A stretch of DNA of 64,000 nucleotides from Chloranthus sessilifolius (taxonomy: Eukaryota; Streptophyta; Magnoliopsida; Chloranthales; Chloranthaceae), in NCBI GenBank assembly GCA_021018995.1, contig CM037595.1, positions 93,260,491-93,324,490 of the forward strand, in the 5' to 3' direction. Every line of letters begins with the position of its first letter. The stretch's first letter is position 1. Positions 1 to 11,258 of this stretch are shown piece after piece. The position numbers and the translations under genes were made by a program. The notes under the pieces were generated by a model. The model worked only from the letters and a program-made list of their open reading frames with translations, made no database searches and was not told the DNA's origin.

Positions 1-3000
1 TACTATTCCTTCGATCTCATCTCTGCGTTGTTTGTGTGGGGAAGGGAAGGGTAGGGGTTGCAAGGTGGGGCTAGAATTTGGGCTCGGGGCTGCTTGGAAG
101 GGGTTGTGAGGGGGTGGGGCTGGGGCTAAAAAAGGAACCAGATCCTCCACATTGAATGTAGAGCTAACCCCTACATCTGGTGGAAGTTCGAGAACATATG
201 CATTAGGGCCGCTCCTTGCCACAATTCTAAAAGGCCCAGCGCCATGGGCTTGAAGTTTCTTCGCGGCTCCCAATGGGAACCGCTCAAGCCTAACCCGAAC
301 CATGACGTAATCTCCAATATGGAATTCCTTGAAGCGTCTGTGCGCATCCGCAGATATTTTGTATTGTTCATTGCTAGCATTAATTCTTTTTTAATTTCAG
401 TATGCAATTCATGTATATGTTGTGCAAATGAATCGGCTGACTCAGAGACTCGATGAGATGCAGACATGGGAATAAGATCAATTGGTGTTCTAGACCTATG
501 ACCAAGGACGACCTCAAAAGGACTCATACCTAGGGACCTATTAACTGAATTGTTATATGCAAACTCGGCTAAAGGCAAAATAGAGTTCCAAGTCTTAGGG
601 TGATCACCAACAAGACAACCAAGAAGATTACCTAAGCTCCTATTGGTGAACTCCGTTTGGCCATCTGTTTGAGGATGATAGGCCGACGAAAATTGGAGCA
701 TGGTACCCATCATGTGCCATAAAGTTTTCCAGAAGTAACTGGTAAATCTCACATCTCGATCCGACACAATCGTCTGAGGTAAACCATGCAGACGCACAAC
801 CTCCCCGAAAAATAATTTGGCTATGTGAGCCGCATCGAAGGTTTTAAAACAGGGTATGAAGTGGGCCATCTTAGAAAAGCGGTCCACTACCACAAAAATG
901 GAATCGTGCTTCCGTTGAGTCTTCGGAAGTCCTAGCACGAAATCCATGGAGACGTCTTGCCACGGGGTGTGCGGCACGGGTAAAGGGGTGTACAAGCCAG
1001 TATTTTGTTTTATATGCTTTGCAACTTGGCATGTACGACATTGTTTTACGACCCTAGAGACATCTCTCACAAGGCTAGGCCAATAGAACCTATCCGCTAT
1101 AAGCGCACTGGTCTTATCGCGCCCAAAATGTCCGGCAATCCCTCCGGCATGTAACTCCCAAATGAGGAAGTCACGCAATGAGGTGCGAGGGATGCACAAA
1201 CGATTCCCTTTGAACAAATACTCATCCAGTAGGGTATACTCGGAGTTAATGTTGTTCGGATTTTCAAGAAAAGCAGTGTATTCTGTCCCGAAGTCTGGGC
1301 AATCAGGATAATCTTGCTTCAACTGCTCAAATCCGATGACCTCGGTGCTCATAGACTGCAAAGTCATAACTCGACGACTAAGAGCATCAGCAGCCTTGTT
1401 CTCAGCACCAGCCTTATGCTTTAAAACAAATGTGAACCCTTGAAGGTACTCGACTCACTTCGCATGCCTCGGGTTTAACTTTTTCTGGGAAGCAAGGAAA
1501 CGTAAGGCTTCGTGGTCAGAAAACAACACAAATTCTTGCGGTCTCAGGTAATGTTTCTAATACCACAGAGATCGGACGACCGCATAAAACTCCTTGTCAT
1601 AGGTGGAGTATTTCTGCCTTGCCTCATTGAGTTTCTCACTAAAATAGGCTACAGGATGACCTTCTTGGCTCAGCACTCCGCTTATGCCTACACCCGATGC
1701 GTCACATGCTACTTCGAATACTTTAGAAAAGTCCAGTAGGCGCATGACGGGTACAGTAACCATTTTCTCTTTTATCTCGGAAAAGGCCCTCGTCGCGGCT
1801 TTGCTCCACAAGAACTCCCCTTTTCTCATGCAATCGGTAATGGGAGCCATGATGGTGCTAAAATTCCGGATGAAGCGACAATAAAACGTGGCCAAACCGT
1901 GGAAGCTACGGACTTCATGAATATTCCGAGGTTCGGGCCACTCCATAATGGCCTTAACCTTCGTAGGGTCCGCAACCATCCCGTCTACCGAGACAATGAA
2001 TCCCAAGAATACAACAGAGTGCTGCATGAAGTTGTACTTCTTGAGATTCGCATATAGCCTTTCTCCCCTCAAGGTTTCGCAAACCAACCTCAGGTGGATA
2101 ATGTGTTGTTCCTTGTCTGGATGTAAATCAGAATGTCATCAAAGTATACGACAAGGAACTTGCCAAGGAATGGCCTCAACACTCGGGTCATGAACCTCAT
2201 AAATGTGCTCGGGGCATTGGAAAGCCCAAAAGGCATGACCATCCACTCATAAAGACCGTCTTTGGTCTTGAAGGCGGTTTTCCATTCATCGCCAGGGCGA
2301 ATACGAACCTGATGGTAGCCACTTTTAAGGTCTATCTTTGAAAAGATAATGGCTCCAACCATCATGTCAAGCATGTCATCAAGCCGCGGTATGGAAAACC
2401 GATATTTAACAGTGATCTTATTAATCGCACGGCTATCCACACCCATGTACCATCTTTCTTAGGCGTGAGTAAAGCTGGTACAGCACACGGGCTCAGACTC
2501 TCTTGTATGAACCCCTTTTGTAGGAGCTCACTGACTTGCCGGGTCAACTCGGCATGCTCAACCGGATTCAACCTGTAGTGGGGCAGGTTCGGTAATGTCG
2601 ATCCGGGAACTAAGTCAATTACGTGTTGAATGTCGCGCATGGGAGGGAGCTCATTAGGTAAGTCCTCAGGGAAGACATCCGCAAATTCATTCAGAATGGG
2701 CTCTACCTCCTTGGGGTACTCGCAGACTGACTCAGAAGTATTCTCAACAGTAACAACGACATACACAACACTCTCATCTTTCGATGCTCTCTCAAATTCT
2801 GAAGGGGTCACGATATTGATGGCTTTGGATTAACCTCCCTTCTTCTCAACTCTATTGACTGATGGTGCTTTGGGAGCCAAAGGGTTAAGAGTGATTTTCT
2901 TGCCCTTATAATTGAACGTACAAACGTTAGATCGCCCAAAAATAGTCACATTCAAATCATAGAGGCATGGCCTCCCTAAGATAATGTGGCCCACATCCAT

Positions 3001-4583
3001 CGGCACCACATCGCACCATAAGGTGTCGGAGTATGAACCCAACTATATGGGTACACGACACCTCTGAGATACGGGAATGGATGAGGAGTCAACTCATGCG
3101 ACTTTGTAAGGTCTCGGGTGGGCTTCAGGTGTAAGCCCTAAGCGGGTGACGGTATGTTCTGACACCACATTGGTGCAGTTTCCGCTATCCACGATTACCC
3201 TACAACTCTTTGTCCCACATGTGGCAAAGATGTGGAAGATGTTCTCTCTTCGCCAATCCTCCTTTTCATCCTGTTGAGGTTGTGCAAAGGCACACCTCAC
3301 AACTAGAGCGCGACCCATGCTATCACCTTCCTCGTCACTAGGTGTAGCATTCGGCTCAAAGACCTCTTCCTCATAAACTCCTTCACTTTCTTCTTCTCTA
3401 TCAATAAAGAGATTCCTTTGTGGGTCTCTCGTAGGGCATTGGGCGGCAAAGTGTCCCAACCCTTGACATTTATAGCATTTGACATGAGATCCACTCTTCG
3501 AGGATTCTCCAACTACACCCTTACCTTTGTCAAACCTCACATTGGTAGATGTGGGTGGCGTGGGTTTGGCAAGCGGGTTTTCAACATTAGATTTCACTTC
3601 GCCGGTACGGAATTGACCGGTGTGAAAATCAGATCGCCTAGTCACCGCCATTTTCAAATATCGTTCAAGGTCTTGAACGACAGTGTAACACTCGGCGAGA
3701 GTCTCAAGAGGGTGGGAGACTAACTCTTTTTGCAAGTCATACCTCAACCCGATACGAAATCTGGATAGAGTGACTTGAGGATCTTTGGATACCTTGGCTC
3801 TCATCATGAACTCTTCAAATTTGCCAATGTAATTCGATACGGGCATACTACCTTGGCACAAATTTTGCCATTGGTCAAGGAGACGGTGGTAGTATGAAGA
3901 AGGGACGTACTTCTCTGTAAGTCGTTCCTTCATGTCCTCCTAATGGGTAATGGGAGTACAACCTGCATTCGTTTTGATGCGTTCAACGTTGACCCAAAAG
4001 AGTCGGGCTTGGCCTATGAGCTTCATCTTAGCAAGTCTAACACATCTTTCATCGCTCATGCCAAACCACTCAAAGTGCTAGTCCATATCGAATAACCAAT
4101 CGAGGAAAACCTGAGGGTCTAGTCTTCCATCGAAAGTCGGGAACTCAACTCGGATATTTTTGAAGAGTCTCCCTTCCGGGTCGTAGTCATCTCCATGATG
4201 ATCTAACCTATGGTTCCGGTTCGGATTATGTTGGTAGCCGTTTCGTTCAAATCGGGGACCATTACGCTCACGGTGTGGTTCAAAGTACTCATCACCCTCG
4301 TCTAACCGATTGGCTCGGTCTAATAACCTCTCATTGGATGTTTCGAGAGTCCTTTGGGCTGCCTCTAAGGTAGTCATTCGATCATTGGTCGATTTTAGGT
4401 CAGCCCTCAGGCTGTTAAGAGCTTCGGTAATCCCACTCATGTCCATCGTGATACGGGTCACTACTAACGGGTTCTAGAATGGAATGCAAGATGAATATTT
4501 TGGCCAAAACAAAAATAATATGTGATGAAAATTAAAACGCAATGATTGCAATGTCACACAGTATGCCCTAACCTAAAAACCTA

Positions 4584-4597
4584 GGGCTCTAATACCA
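4584..4597 (-). other. Primer binding site (initiator Met tRNA type)
   Basis: Read on the minus strand this is TGGTATTAGAGCCC, one base from the usual plant TGGTATCAGAGC site, and begins four bases inside the LTR end. Confidence 0.85.
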
Positions 4598-4601
4598 AAA
4601 C

Positions 4602-5615
4602 TGACGCAGAACGATACCCTAAACTACGTGAATGCAATGATTAATTTTGCCGAAATTAAATTGGAATTAAATTAAATAATAAAACTTGCAAAATATAACG
4701 AATACCTCAGGCTTTCGTAGTATTCCTTGGGAGAATCACGCATAATTCAGGCAGGGTTCAGTCCGAGCGCTAGATCCGTTAGGTTGCAGCGCAGATCGGT
4801 CCTAGAGATAGAACTCTAGATTTTTTCTAGATTAGGGCGCTCACGATTCAATGATGGGATCACTGATTTTCTCTAAATATCAGGTGCGGAAGGTTTAATA
4901 ACTCTGCTGGGCTCTACGGTTGTTGAATCGGATCGATTCAAGGATTTAGAGAAATTTAGGGTTTAGGATTTCACAAGAAGATGGTCGATTTAGGGTTGTA
5001 GAATCGCGCAATCAAAGATAAAAGAGATAGATAGGATTGTAGGCTTCACATCCTTAGCTTCGCACCAAACCCTTCTCAGGAAGAAGATTCACTCTTCGTA
5101 GAGGCTCATCTCAAGCACACATAAGCAAAAGCTCTTTTCATTCATAATCAATAATCAACCCTAATTATATTGTTTAAGGGCCTATATAGGAGGTCTTGCA
5201 ATAAAAGAAAACCCTAAGACGAATATTAATTAAAAGACAATTAAACCCTTGAAATAAAAGTTTGAAAGTAAACCAAAATTCCCGGCGCAAATTTGATTAA
5301 TCGATTTTAGAAATCGATTGATCGACTTAAAATTTCGATTAATCGATTTTAAAATCGATTGATTGACTTGAAATTTCGATTAATCGATTTTAAAATCGAT
5401 TGATCGATTTGAAATTTCATATGTGTTATTGAAATTCGCCGTCGCTGCAAATTTCGATTGATCGAAATTTCAATTCGATCAATCGATTTTCCTGTGCTCC
5501 TCCAATTTGCAGAACTTCAATTTTCGCCTATTTTTTATTTCCATTCCGCTTTTTCCGACGTCGGTACACGCGAAAAGGTCCATATCCGATGTCTACGATG
5601 TCGACGTCCCCGTCA
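4602..5615 (-). repeat. 5' LTR of gypsy copy A
   Basis: 1014-bp LTR with terminal inverted TGACG...CGTCA. The inner edge abuts the primer site and the outer edge is where similarity to the LTR at 29994-31015 stops. Bases 5280-5490 hold many ATCGATT/AATCGAT palindromes in loose tandem. Confidence 0.88.
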
Positions 5616-5942
5616 ATGTTTCCTGTGAGCATTGTAATCCATCGTTATTATCTATTTGTCATTTAAAACTCATGCATTATTTTTTTGGTAATCTAACAAG
5701 TTATTATTGTGTTGAAATAAACAAAACAGCAGAGCTGTAATTTGTCTTTAGCATTGAAAATAAAATGCTCTAAAAGAAATTGTCACTCAATTGTCCTTAT
5801 TGTAATATTAGAGATACAAAAGGGTCGTACAATCTCACCTAAAACTTATTGGAACCAACTATTTCACATGGGAACTCATTTGTTGAAGCATCCACGTTTT
5901 GTCTTAATATATAATATTGATAAGTATACTTGTTTTCTCATG
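5616..5942. other. No feature seen
   Basis: AT-rich flank of gypsy copy A. No convincing exon, tRNA or terminal repeat. Confidence 0.5.
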
Positions 5943-6037
5943 GGGTTGGGTTGGGCCCATAGCTCAATTGGAAGGTTGATAATATTGCAACCTTAAGGTT
6001 GCAAGTTGAATCCCTGCTTACCCATTAAAAAAAAAAT
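5943..6037 (+). mobile_element. tRNA-derived SINE
   Basis: Short tRNA-like body with a box A-like TAGCTCAATTGGAAGG and a box B-like GGTTGCAAGTTGAATCCC, followed by an A-rich tail. The same body recurs reversed at 22408-22494 and, interrupted, at 40767-41430, so it is a dispersed family. Confidence 0.7.
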
Positions 6038-6454
6038 CATGTGAGTTTAGTCTTTTTTAATCAATAAACTGTGTACCCATTGATGTAGTCAAATGAAAAC
6101 TTATTTTTCTGCATTATAATGTGTGCTGCCTTCTTTTAGAAAGTATGCAGATTCTGTAGATTTATATATATACTACATAATAAGTGGATAATTCATAAAT
6201 AATAATATGCATGTACATATATTAGATGGGTTTTCCCCAGATAGCTACCAACCTTGAAACATCTAAAAATCATTAATTTCTTTTCTCTGCTTCTGTTCTC
6301 ACTCTTGCTAATGTTCCTTCTTCGGGGCTTCTAAGCTTTTTCTGTTTGTTCCTAAAATTATATTTAGGGCTAACATGCACTAGTCATAGTAAAATTTTAT
6401 GCTACTCTTCTTGAGTTTGTTGGTAATATTAAATTAGATAGTAATATTAAAATT
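6038..6454. other. No feature seen
   Basis: AT-rich sequence without a recognisable exon or repeat end. Confidence 0.5.
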
Positions 6455-6574
6455 GGCCTCCGATCATACCAACACTAATATACTGGATCCCATCAGAAGT
6501 CCGAAGTTAAGTGTGCTTGGGTGAGAGTAGTAATAGGATGGTTGACCTCCTAAGAGGTCTCTGCGTTGCACCCA
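6455..6574 (+). rRNA. 5S rRNA-like copy (diverged, probably retroposed)
   Basis: A 120-bp stretch matches plant 5S rRNA along its whole length, including GATCATACCAACACTAA, GGATCCCATCAGAAGTCCG, AAGTTAAGTGTGCTTGGG, GAGAGTAGTAATAGGATGG and the 3' end GTTGCACCC. The box C region (GAGAGTAGTA) is well kept. Scattered substitutions set it apart from a functional gene. It stands alone and is joined without a gap to an RTE LINE 3' part, so it looks like the head of a chimeric retroposed copy. A 5S-bearing Cassandra LTR fragment is the alternative, but the 3' neighbour argues against it. Confidence 0.88.
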
Positions 6575-6903
6575 TCCTTTACAAAAGAGGAAAATCTAAG
6601 AGTGGCACGTATAAAGGAAAAAATTATGGAATGTTGCTTGAGGTGGTTTGCACGTGTCCATGAGTAGGAGACCTTGTACGAAGGGTTGAGACGGTACAAA
6701 TACAAGGAAGTAAGAGAAGAGGAAAACCAATGAAGAGCTAAAGGGAAGCAGGAAGAAGGGACATGAAGGAGTGCCAAGTTAGAGAGAGCTTAGCGCTGAT
6801 CAAGAGCGAGTGGAGAAATAGAACTCACAAACCTGACCCAAATAGATGGGATAAGGCTCTGATGATGATGATGATGATCATCATCATCATCATCATCATC
6901 AAC
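6575..6903 (+). mobile_element. RTE-clade LINE 3' end with trinucleotide tail
   Basis: Decayed codons recall the C-terminus of plant RTE polyproteins: LRWFAHV near 6640 corresponds to the family's LRWFGHV, followed by a basic stretch. The 3' end GGGATAAGGCTCTGATGATG matches the usual RTE ending, where a short simple repeat replaces poly-A. Here the tail is (GAT)n that turns into (ATC)n, a perfect triplet palindrome at about 6861-6900. Stops show that it is dead. Confidence 0.75.
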
Positions 6904-7249
6904 GAGTCTTATGGCAAATTCAGTCTTACAATGAAATTTTCCAAAGTGAGTAACAGAATTACAATATGTGGCATCGCATGGAAAGATCATAAAATACTAT
7001 TTCTTTTCATTCAGGCCACATGCCAACATTTTCCTCTATAACAGCCACCCGCGTGCACAGGAACATGTAGAAGAAGCCCATATTTTTGCCATAACAAGAT
7101 GCCCCGTAAATCCGTGAAATACTCGTGGCACGGTGGGGGTGAGGGCATCCCCAAGGGATAGTCCAAACGTAAGTTTGGGATACCCTAAGTTATCCAAACA
7201 AAAAAGAAACAATAAGACCCACCTTTTTAGCTGAAGCATTTTTGCACAT

Positions 7250-7345
7250 ATGGGCTTGCTGAGGTGGGAAGCTTTTCGACTGCCCTCAAGCATGTATTCT
7301 TGAGGTCAAGGGTTCAAATCCCATGCTTACCTATCAAAAACAAAA
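7250..7345 (+). mobile_element. tRNA-like SINE fragment
   Basis: Contains a good box B (GGGTTCAAATCCC) followed by GCTTACCTATC and an A-rich stretch. Box A is weak. A similar box B with GCTTACC occurs at 35375-35405. Confidence 0.45.
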
Positions 7346-7394
7346 CAAAAAAACTTGGCTTGCTTGACAAACAAAAGGTCTTTATCTTGCGCAG

Positions 7395-7787
<393 letters not shown>

Positions 7788-8170
7788 GAGGAGGATATTT
7801 GTAAGTACTCAGCTACCACAACTACCGGGTGAGATCAGACTCCAAGTAAAAAATGTATATTCTCCCTTCTTCCTGTGTGTTTGTTAGTATGTGACATCAT
7901 TTTTCCAAGTAATCAGCTATAGAGACAGCACATGTTTTTAAATCTCCTTAATATACTGCTTGGGAAAACTATGTTTTCATGGTTTAAGGATCTTTGTCTT
8001 TTTTTTTTTTTTTTTTTCCCAATACATGCCGTCTATGCCCGGAATTGTGGTCAGAGTAGACACATCGGGCAAGGAATTTGTATACAATGAGCGGAGCAAA
8101 ATGCTCATTGTAGACAATGAGTTGGGTCTTGTCAGCTGTGTAGGGAAGGGATAAGTTGGGTACCTAATAC
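7788..8170. other. 3' flank of the kinase gene
   Basis: Presumed 3' UTR and downstream flank. It contains a T-rich run near 8000. No clear poly-A signal can be assigned. Confidence 0.4.
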
Positions 8171-8925
8171 CATAGTTACCAAAATGGCCGAATTTTTCAA
8201 AACTTCACAAATCATGTATAATTATTTGATGTCCCCAATCAATCACAAATACTTGGCAAAAATGCGTGTGCTTTCAAAAAATTCGTGATTAGTTTGCATT
8301 TTTTTATCTGTGTTTTTTTCAATAAATCATGACTTTTTAAAATATTTTTAATTTTTTTTTATACTTTTTAACCTTATTTTATTAACTTTTTTCTCCAATG
8401 TTCCTGATTTTTTCCCCTATCTTGCCAAATTTCTTTGAATTTTAATCTTGCCGAATTATTGCAAAATCTCGACTTGGTGACTATGCTCAAGGCCGGCCCT
8501 GAGATTTTGGAGGCCCAAGGCAAGTTCCTAAATGGGGCCCCTCCATATTAATCTAAAAATAGTAATTTGTCACAATTTTTTTTTTTTGACACATAAAATA
8601 ATACTTATTGTTCCTAGATTGCAAAAATCTCCATATTCTATTTTATTGTTTATAATTTGAAAATGCAATTAACAAATTAACGAAAGTATATATTAAAGAA
8701 AAATGTCACACAAAAAGAGAAAAGCTAAATAGTATAACGTATTTAACTGATCAAGTAACCCAATCGATAACATTTTAACATTTTTTATTACTTTAACTGC
8801 TATTGGATCTTTTACTGTCATTTTTTAGCACTTTAATAACTTCAAAAGGTTCTATAAACTTATAAGACTTACAGGGTCCGAGGTGCCCCCTCTTGGGCCT
8901 TAGCCCAAGGCCGGTCCTGACTATT
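8171..8925. mobile_element. Short inverted-repeat element with CATAGTTACC ends, interrupted by a second element
   Basis: Starts CATAGTTACCAA and ends TTGGTGACTATT. Flanks CCTAATAC (8163-8170) and CTTAATAC (8926-8933) agree in 7 of 8 bases, a hAT-like 8-bp duplication. The element at 8488-8919 sits close to its right end. A sister with CCATAGTTACCAA ends lies at 40452-40764. Confidence 0.65.
8488..8919. mobile_element. hAT-like MITE (CAAGGCCGGCCCTG ends), nested
   Basis: 432 bp. Left end CAAGGCCGGCCCTGAG; the right end read inward is CAGGACCGGCCTTGGG. Flanks ACTATGCT (8480-8487) and ACTATTCT (8920-8927) agree in 7 of 8 bases. AT-rich and non-coding inside. Confidence 0.75.
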
Positions 8926-9499
8926 CTTAATACCAACTCTTAGCACCTCAGGTGAAATCACAACCATATAAAGGTTTGACCATTCTAGCATAAAATGATT
9001 GACTTGTTAACACTTCTTGCACTTCTTGAGAGTGAATAGGTGAGTTATCATATAACCGTTAGACTCATGTACCAAACCTGGTACATGGATCAATCTCTTT
9101 CCACCTAAATTGACGAACTTTAAGATATTCACAAATATTCATGAGCTTACAAATCAATAAAAGAACGGATTATTTTACCAATCACATAGTTGGTGCTGAA
9201 ATGTATCTGTGCATAGCCTAAGATTAGTGGAGAATGAATCCTACTATTTTACTGAGGGCATCTACACTGAAAACCATTTGCCCGTTTTAAATCAGCCAAT
9301 AGAAATTATTTTTCATCCTAATCTTCTATACGATACATCTTGAGATCATGAGCACACCAGCCAGTTTTTTATTCAATGTGGCACACAATTCAAAAAGTGA
9401 TCTGAAAATTATGTGACATACATTATTCTCAAATGCGATTTTTAGACCACCAATTTACGTGTGCATGAAGTGAGATGCAAGAGAATTTCGTCCGGGATA
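8926..9499. other. Non-coding, partly dispersed repeat
   Basis: No gene seen. Bases 9240-9470 carry a phrase found many times in the window: a block on a transcript-like 'reported by Latin-root' pattern is absent, but GAGATCATGAGCACAC followed by TGTGGCACACA recurs near 9600-9665, 12955-13010, 36815-36840, 45500-45540, 46180-46220 and 46360-46420. Confidence 0.5.
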
Positions 9500-9905
9500 T
9501 CTTTATTTGCACCCACCAAATCTTTGAGGGCACTTCAGTTAAAAATCATTGATTGCTTTGGATTAGACGTTGGTGATCAATTTTCGTCCAAATCTTCAGC
9601 AATTTGAATATTTGAGATCATGAGTGCACCATCCGACGGTCATGTTTTGGTTTCACGAGGCATACATCCCAAAAGAGTGATCTAAGAATCACTTGAGTTT
9701 GATGTGTCTCGTGGTTTTTTGGTCACTTTTTGGGGATGTGTCACATAGAATCCAAAGAAATGAACATTTGGTGGTGCACTCTGATCTCAAGATCCATTGT
9801 GGAAAGTTAGGATGAAAAGTTATCTCTGTCTAGTTCAAAGCAGTAAGTGGTTTTTGATATAGTTGCCCTCAAAGATTCAGTGGGTGCAAATAAAGGTGCT
9901 CTTTC
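9500..9905. mobile_element. MITE with long inverted ends (CTTTATTTGCACCCAC)
   Basis: CTTTATTTGCACCCACC followed by AATCTTTGAGGGCA on the left is mirrored by TGCCCTCAAAGATTC and GTGGGTGCAAATAAAG on the right. Similarity of the arms continues for about 75 bp with mismatches. The interior holds the dispersed GAGATCATGAGTGCACC phrase. Exact ends and target duplication are not clear. Confidence 0.7.
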
Positions 9906-10538
9906 ATCCAACTCGGCCATCAGTGCCTTTATTTGCACCTACAGAATCCTGAAAAGCACATACATAAACATGAGCGAACTAAAAATATGGCTCTTCTGTT
10001 TAGTAATTTCAAAAATAAAAAAAAATCCTAATGTTCTTATAAGGCACCTAGCTCTAACCACCCAAAAACCTCTTGAAATCGAATATTCTTGTTCTTTTTC
10101 ATTTGAAACCCAAAATCCAATTTCGTCCTAGTTCCTCCTCAACTGAGACCCTAAATCAGAAATCCTCTTGAAACCTTAACTAAAACTCAACCTTCTTCTT
10201 CATCCCCTCAATTGTAACCCGAAACCAGAAACCCTTTTGGAACCCATATGACCCTACCTCCGTCGTTGTCATCATCGCCATTGTCATTAGGGTTGCTGGC
10301 ATTTTTGCCATTATCATCGGCATTTCCATCGTCATCAACATTGTCGATGTTGTTGCCATCATCATCTATTTTATTTTTTATATAATGCCATGTGACAAAT
10401 AACTTGGATGTGCCTTATATGTTATCGAGAGAATGATAATTGATGATTGACACTTCGGGAATAAATCCGACACAACAAAGTACTCACATTGAGTGACACA
10501 TAAGAGAAAAAATCTCACACAACAACCCTCACCTTATT
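9906..10538. other. Non-coding; CATC/ATTGTCATC-rich low-complexity patch
   Basis: Bases 10260-10370 are an imperfect run of (CAT)/(GTC) triplets. Apparent open frames here (Met/Thr-rich on the minus strand) come from that repetition. No gene supported. Confidence 0.5.
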
Positions 10539-10546
10539 AATATAAG

Positions 10547-10949
10547 TAGGGTTGTCAAACGGCCGGGCCGAATTTTTCTGTAAGCCCGTATTTTTTTAAA
10601 GATATAATGAGAGCCTGAACTCGGCTCGATAGTTAATCGGGCTGGGCTCAACCCGATTTTTAAATATCGTAGTCAAAACCAAGCCCGATTAGCTATTCGG
10701 CCGGGCCCGGCTGGGTTCGAGTCAGGTTTCTAATATTTTTCAAGAGTTTTTTTTATAAGGGCCTCATTTTACTGGGTTGGGCTGGGCTAGGCCGGGTTCA
10801 GGCTTACACTTTGCAGCCCGAACCCGAACCTGTTTCTTATCCATGCTTAGCCCGACCCAATCCGTTTATTAAATGACTTAAAATATTGAGCTTGAATCTA
10901 ACCCATTCGGGGAGGGCCCAGTCTGAAACCCGGCCGTTTGACAACCCTA
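10547..10949. mobile_element. hAT-like MITE, TAGGGTTG type, with perfect 8-bp duplication
   Basis: 403 bp. Left end TAGGGTTGTCAAACGGCCGG and right end its near-perfect complement CCGGCCGTTTGACAACCCTA. AATATAAG flanks both sides exactly (10539-10546, 10950-10957). The interior is rich in GGGCCGGGC and GGGCTGGGC motifs. Confidence 0.85.
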
Positions 10950-11258
10950 AATATAAGGGAGGATGCAAACGTGAAGTATCGAATCCACAACCTCAACCCC
11001 ACAAAGGAGGCATGATACCAAATGAGCTACAACTCAATTGCCAACTGCTTTTTTACCGTCGACGCTTGTCATTGAAAAATAAAATAAAAAATAAAAATAA
11101 GTGGGTGTCTTTTAAGATTGCACCTTCATAAGTGAAGCACTTACTTATGTAGGTACCTTTCAAAATTTTGATAAGTGCATTTAAAGGTACCCTTGGCCAA
11201 ATATTTAGAAGGGTATCTCTATATATCCACCAAAACGCTTACAACACATAGCTGCCCC

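Larger units (their letters stand above)
1..5615 (-). mobile_element. Ty3/gypsy chromovirus-like LTR retrotransposon, copy A (runs off left edge)
   Basis: Minus-strand gypsy element entering from the left edge. In transcription order: LTR (4602-5615), primer site (4584-4597), gag (about 3500-4460) with a CCHC zinc knuckle near 3435-3485, aspartic protease with a DSG active-site motif near 3180-3200, reverse transcriptase with YFDD (about 2090-2640), RNase H (about 1560-1800), integrase zinc-binding and core domains (about 480-1180), then a C-terminal region to base 1. The chromodomain and second LTR would lie outside the window; a chromodomain is seen in the related copy at 27.6-31 kb, which is why I call it a chromovirus. 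It is a fossil with several breaks. The outer flank 5616-5620 (ATGTT) is the expected target duplication but its partner is off-window. It probably lies in an upstream intron of the kinase gene ending at 7787 (inference). Confidence 0.93.

Noticed and set aside
6455-6574. Functional 5S rRNA gene
   Set aside because: Single diverged copy fused to a LINE tail, not in a tandem 5S array.
6763-7041. Open frame with Met and Ile runs over the GATGAT/ATCATC tract
   Set aside because: The runs are translations of the RTE tail microsatellite.
10180-10365. Met/Thr-rich minus-strand frame
   Set aside because: Produced by imperfect CAT/GTC triplets, with no gene context.
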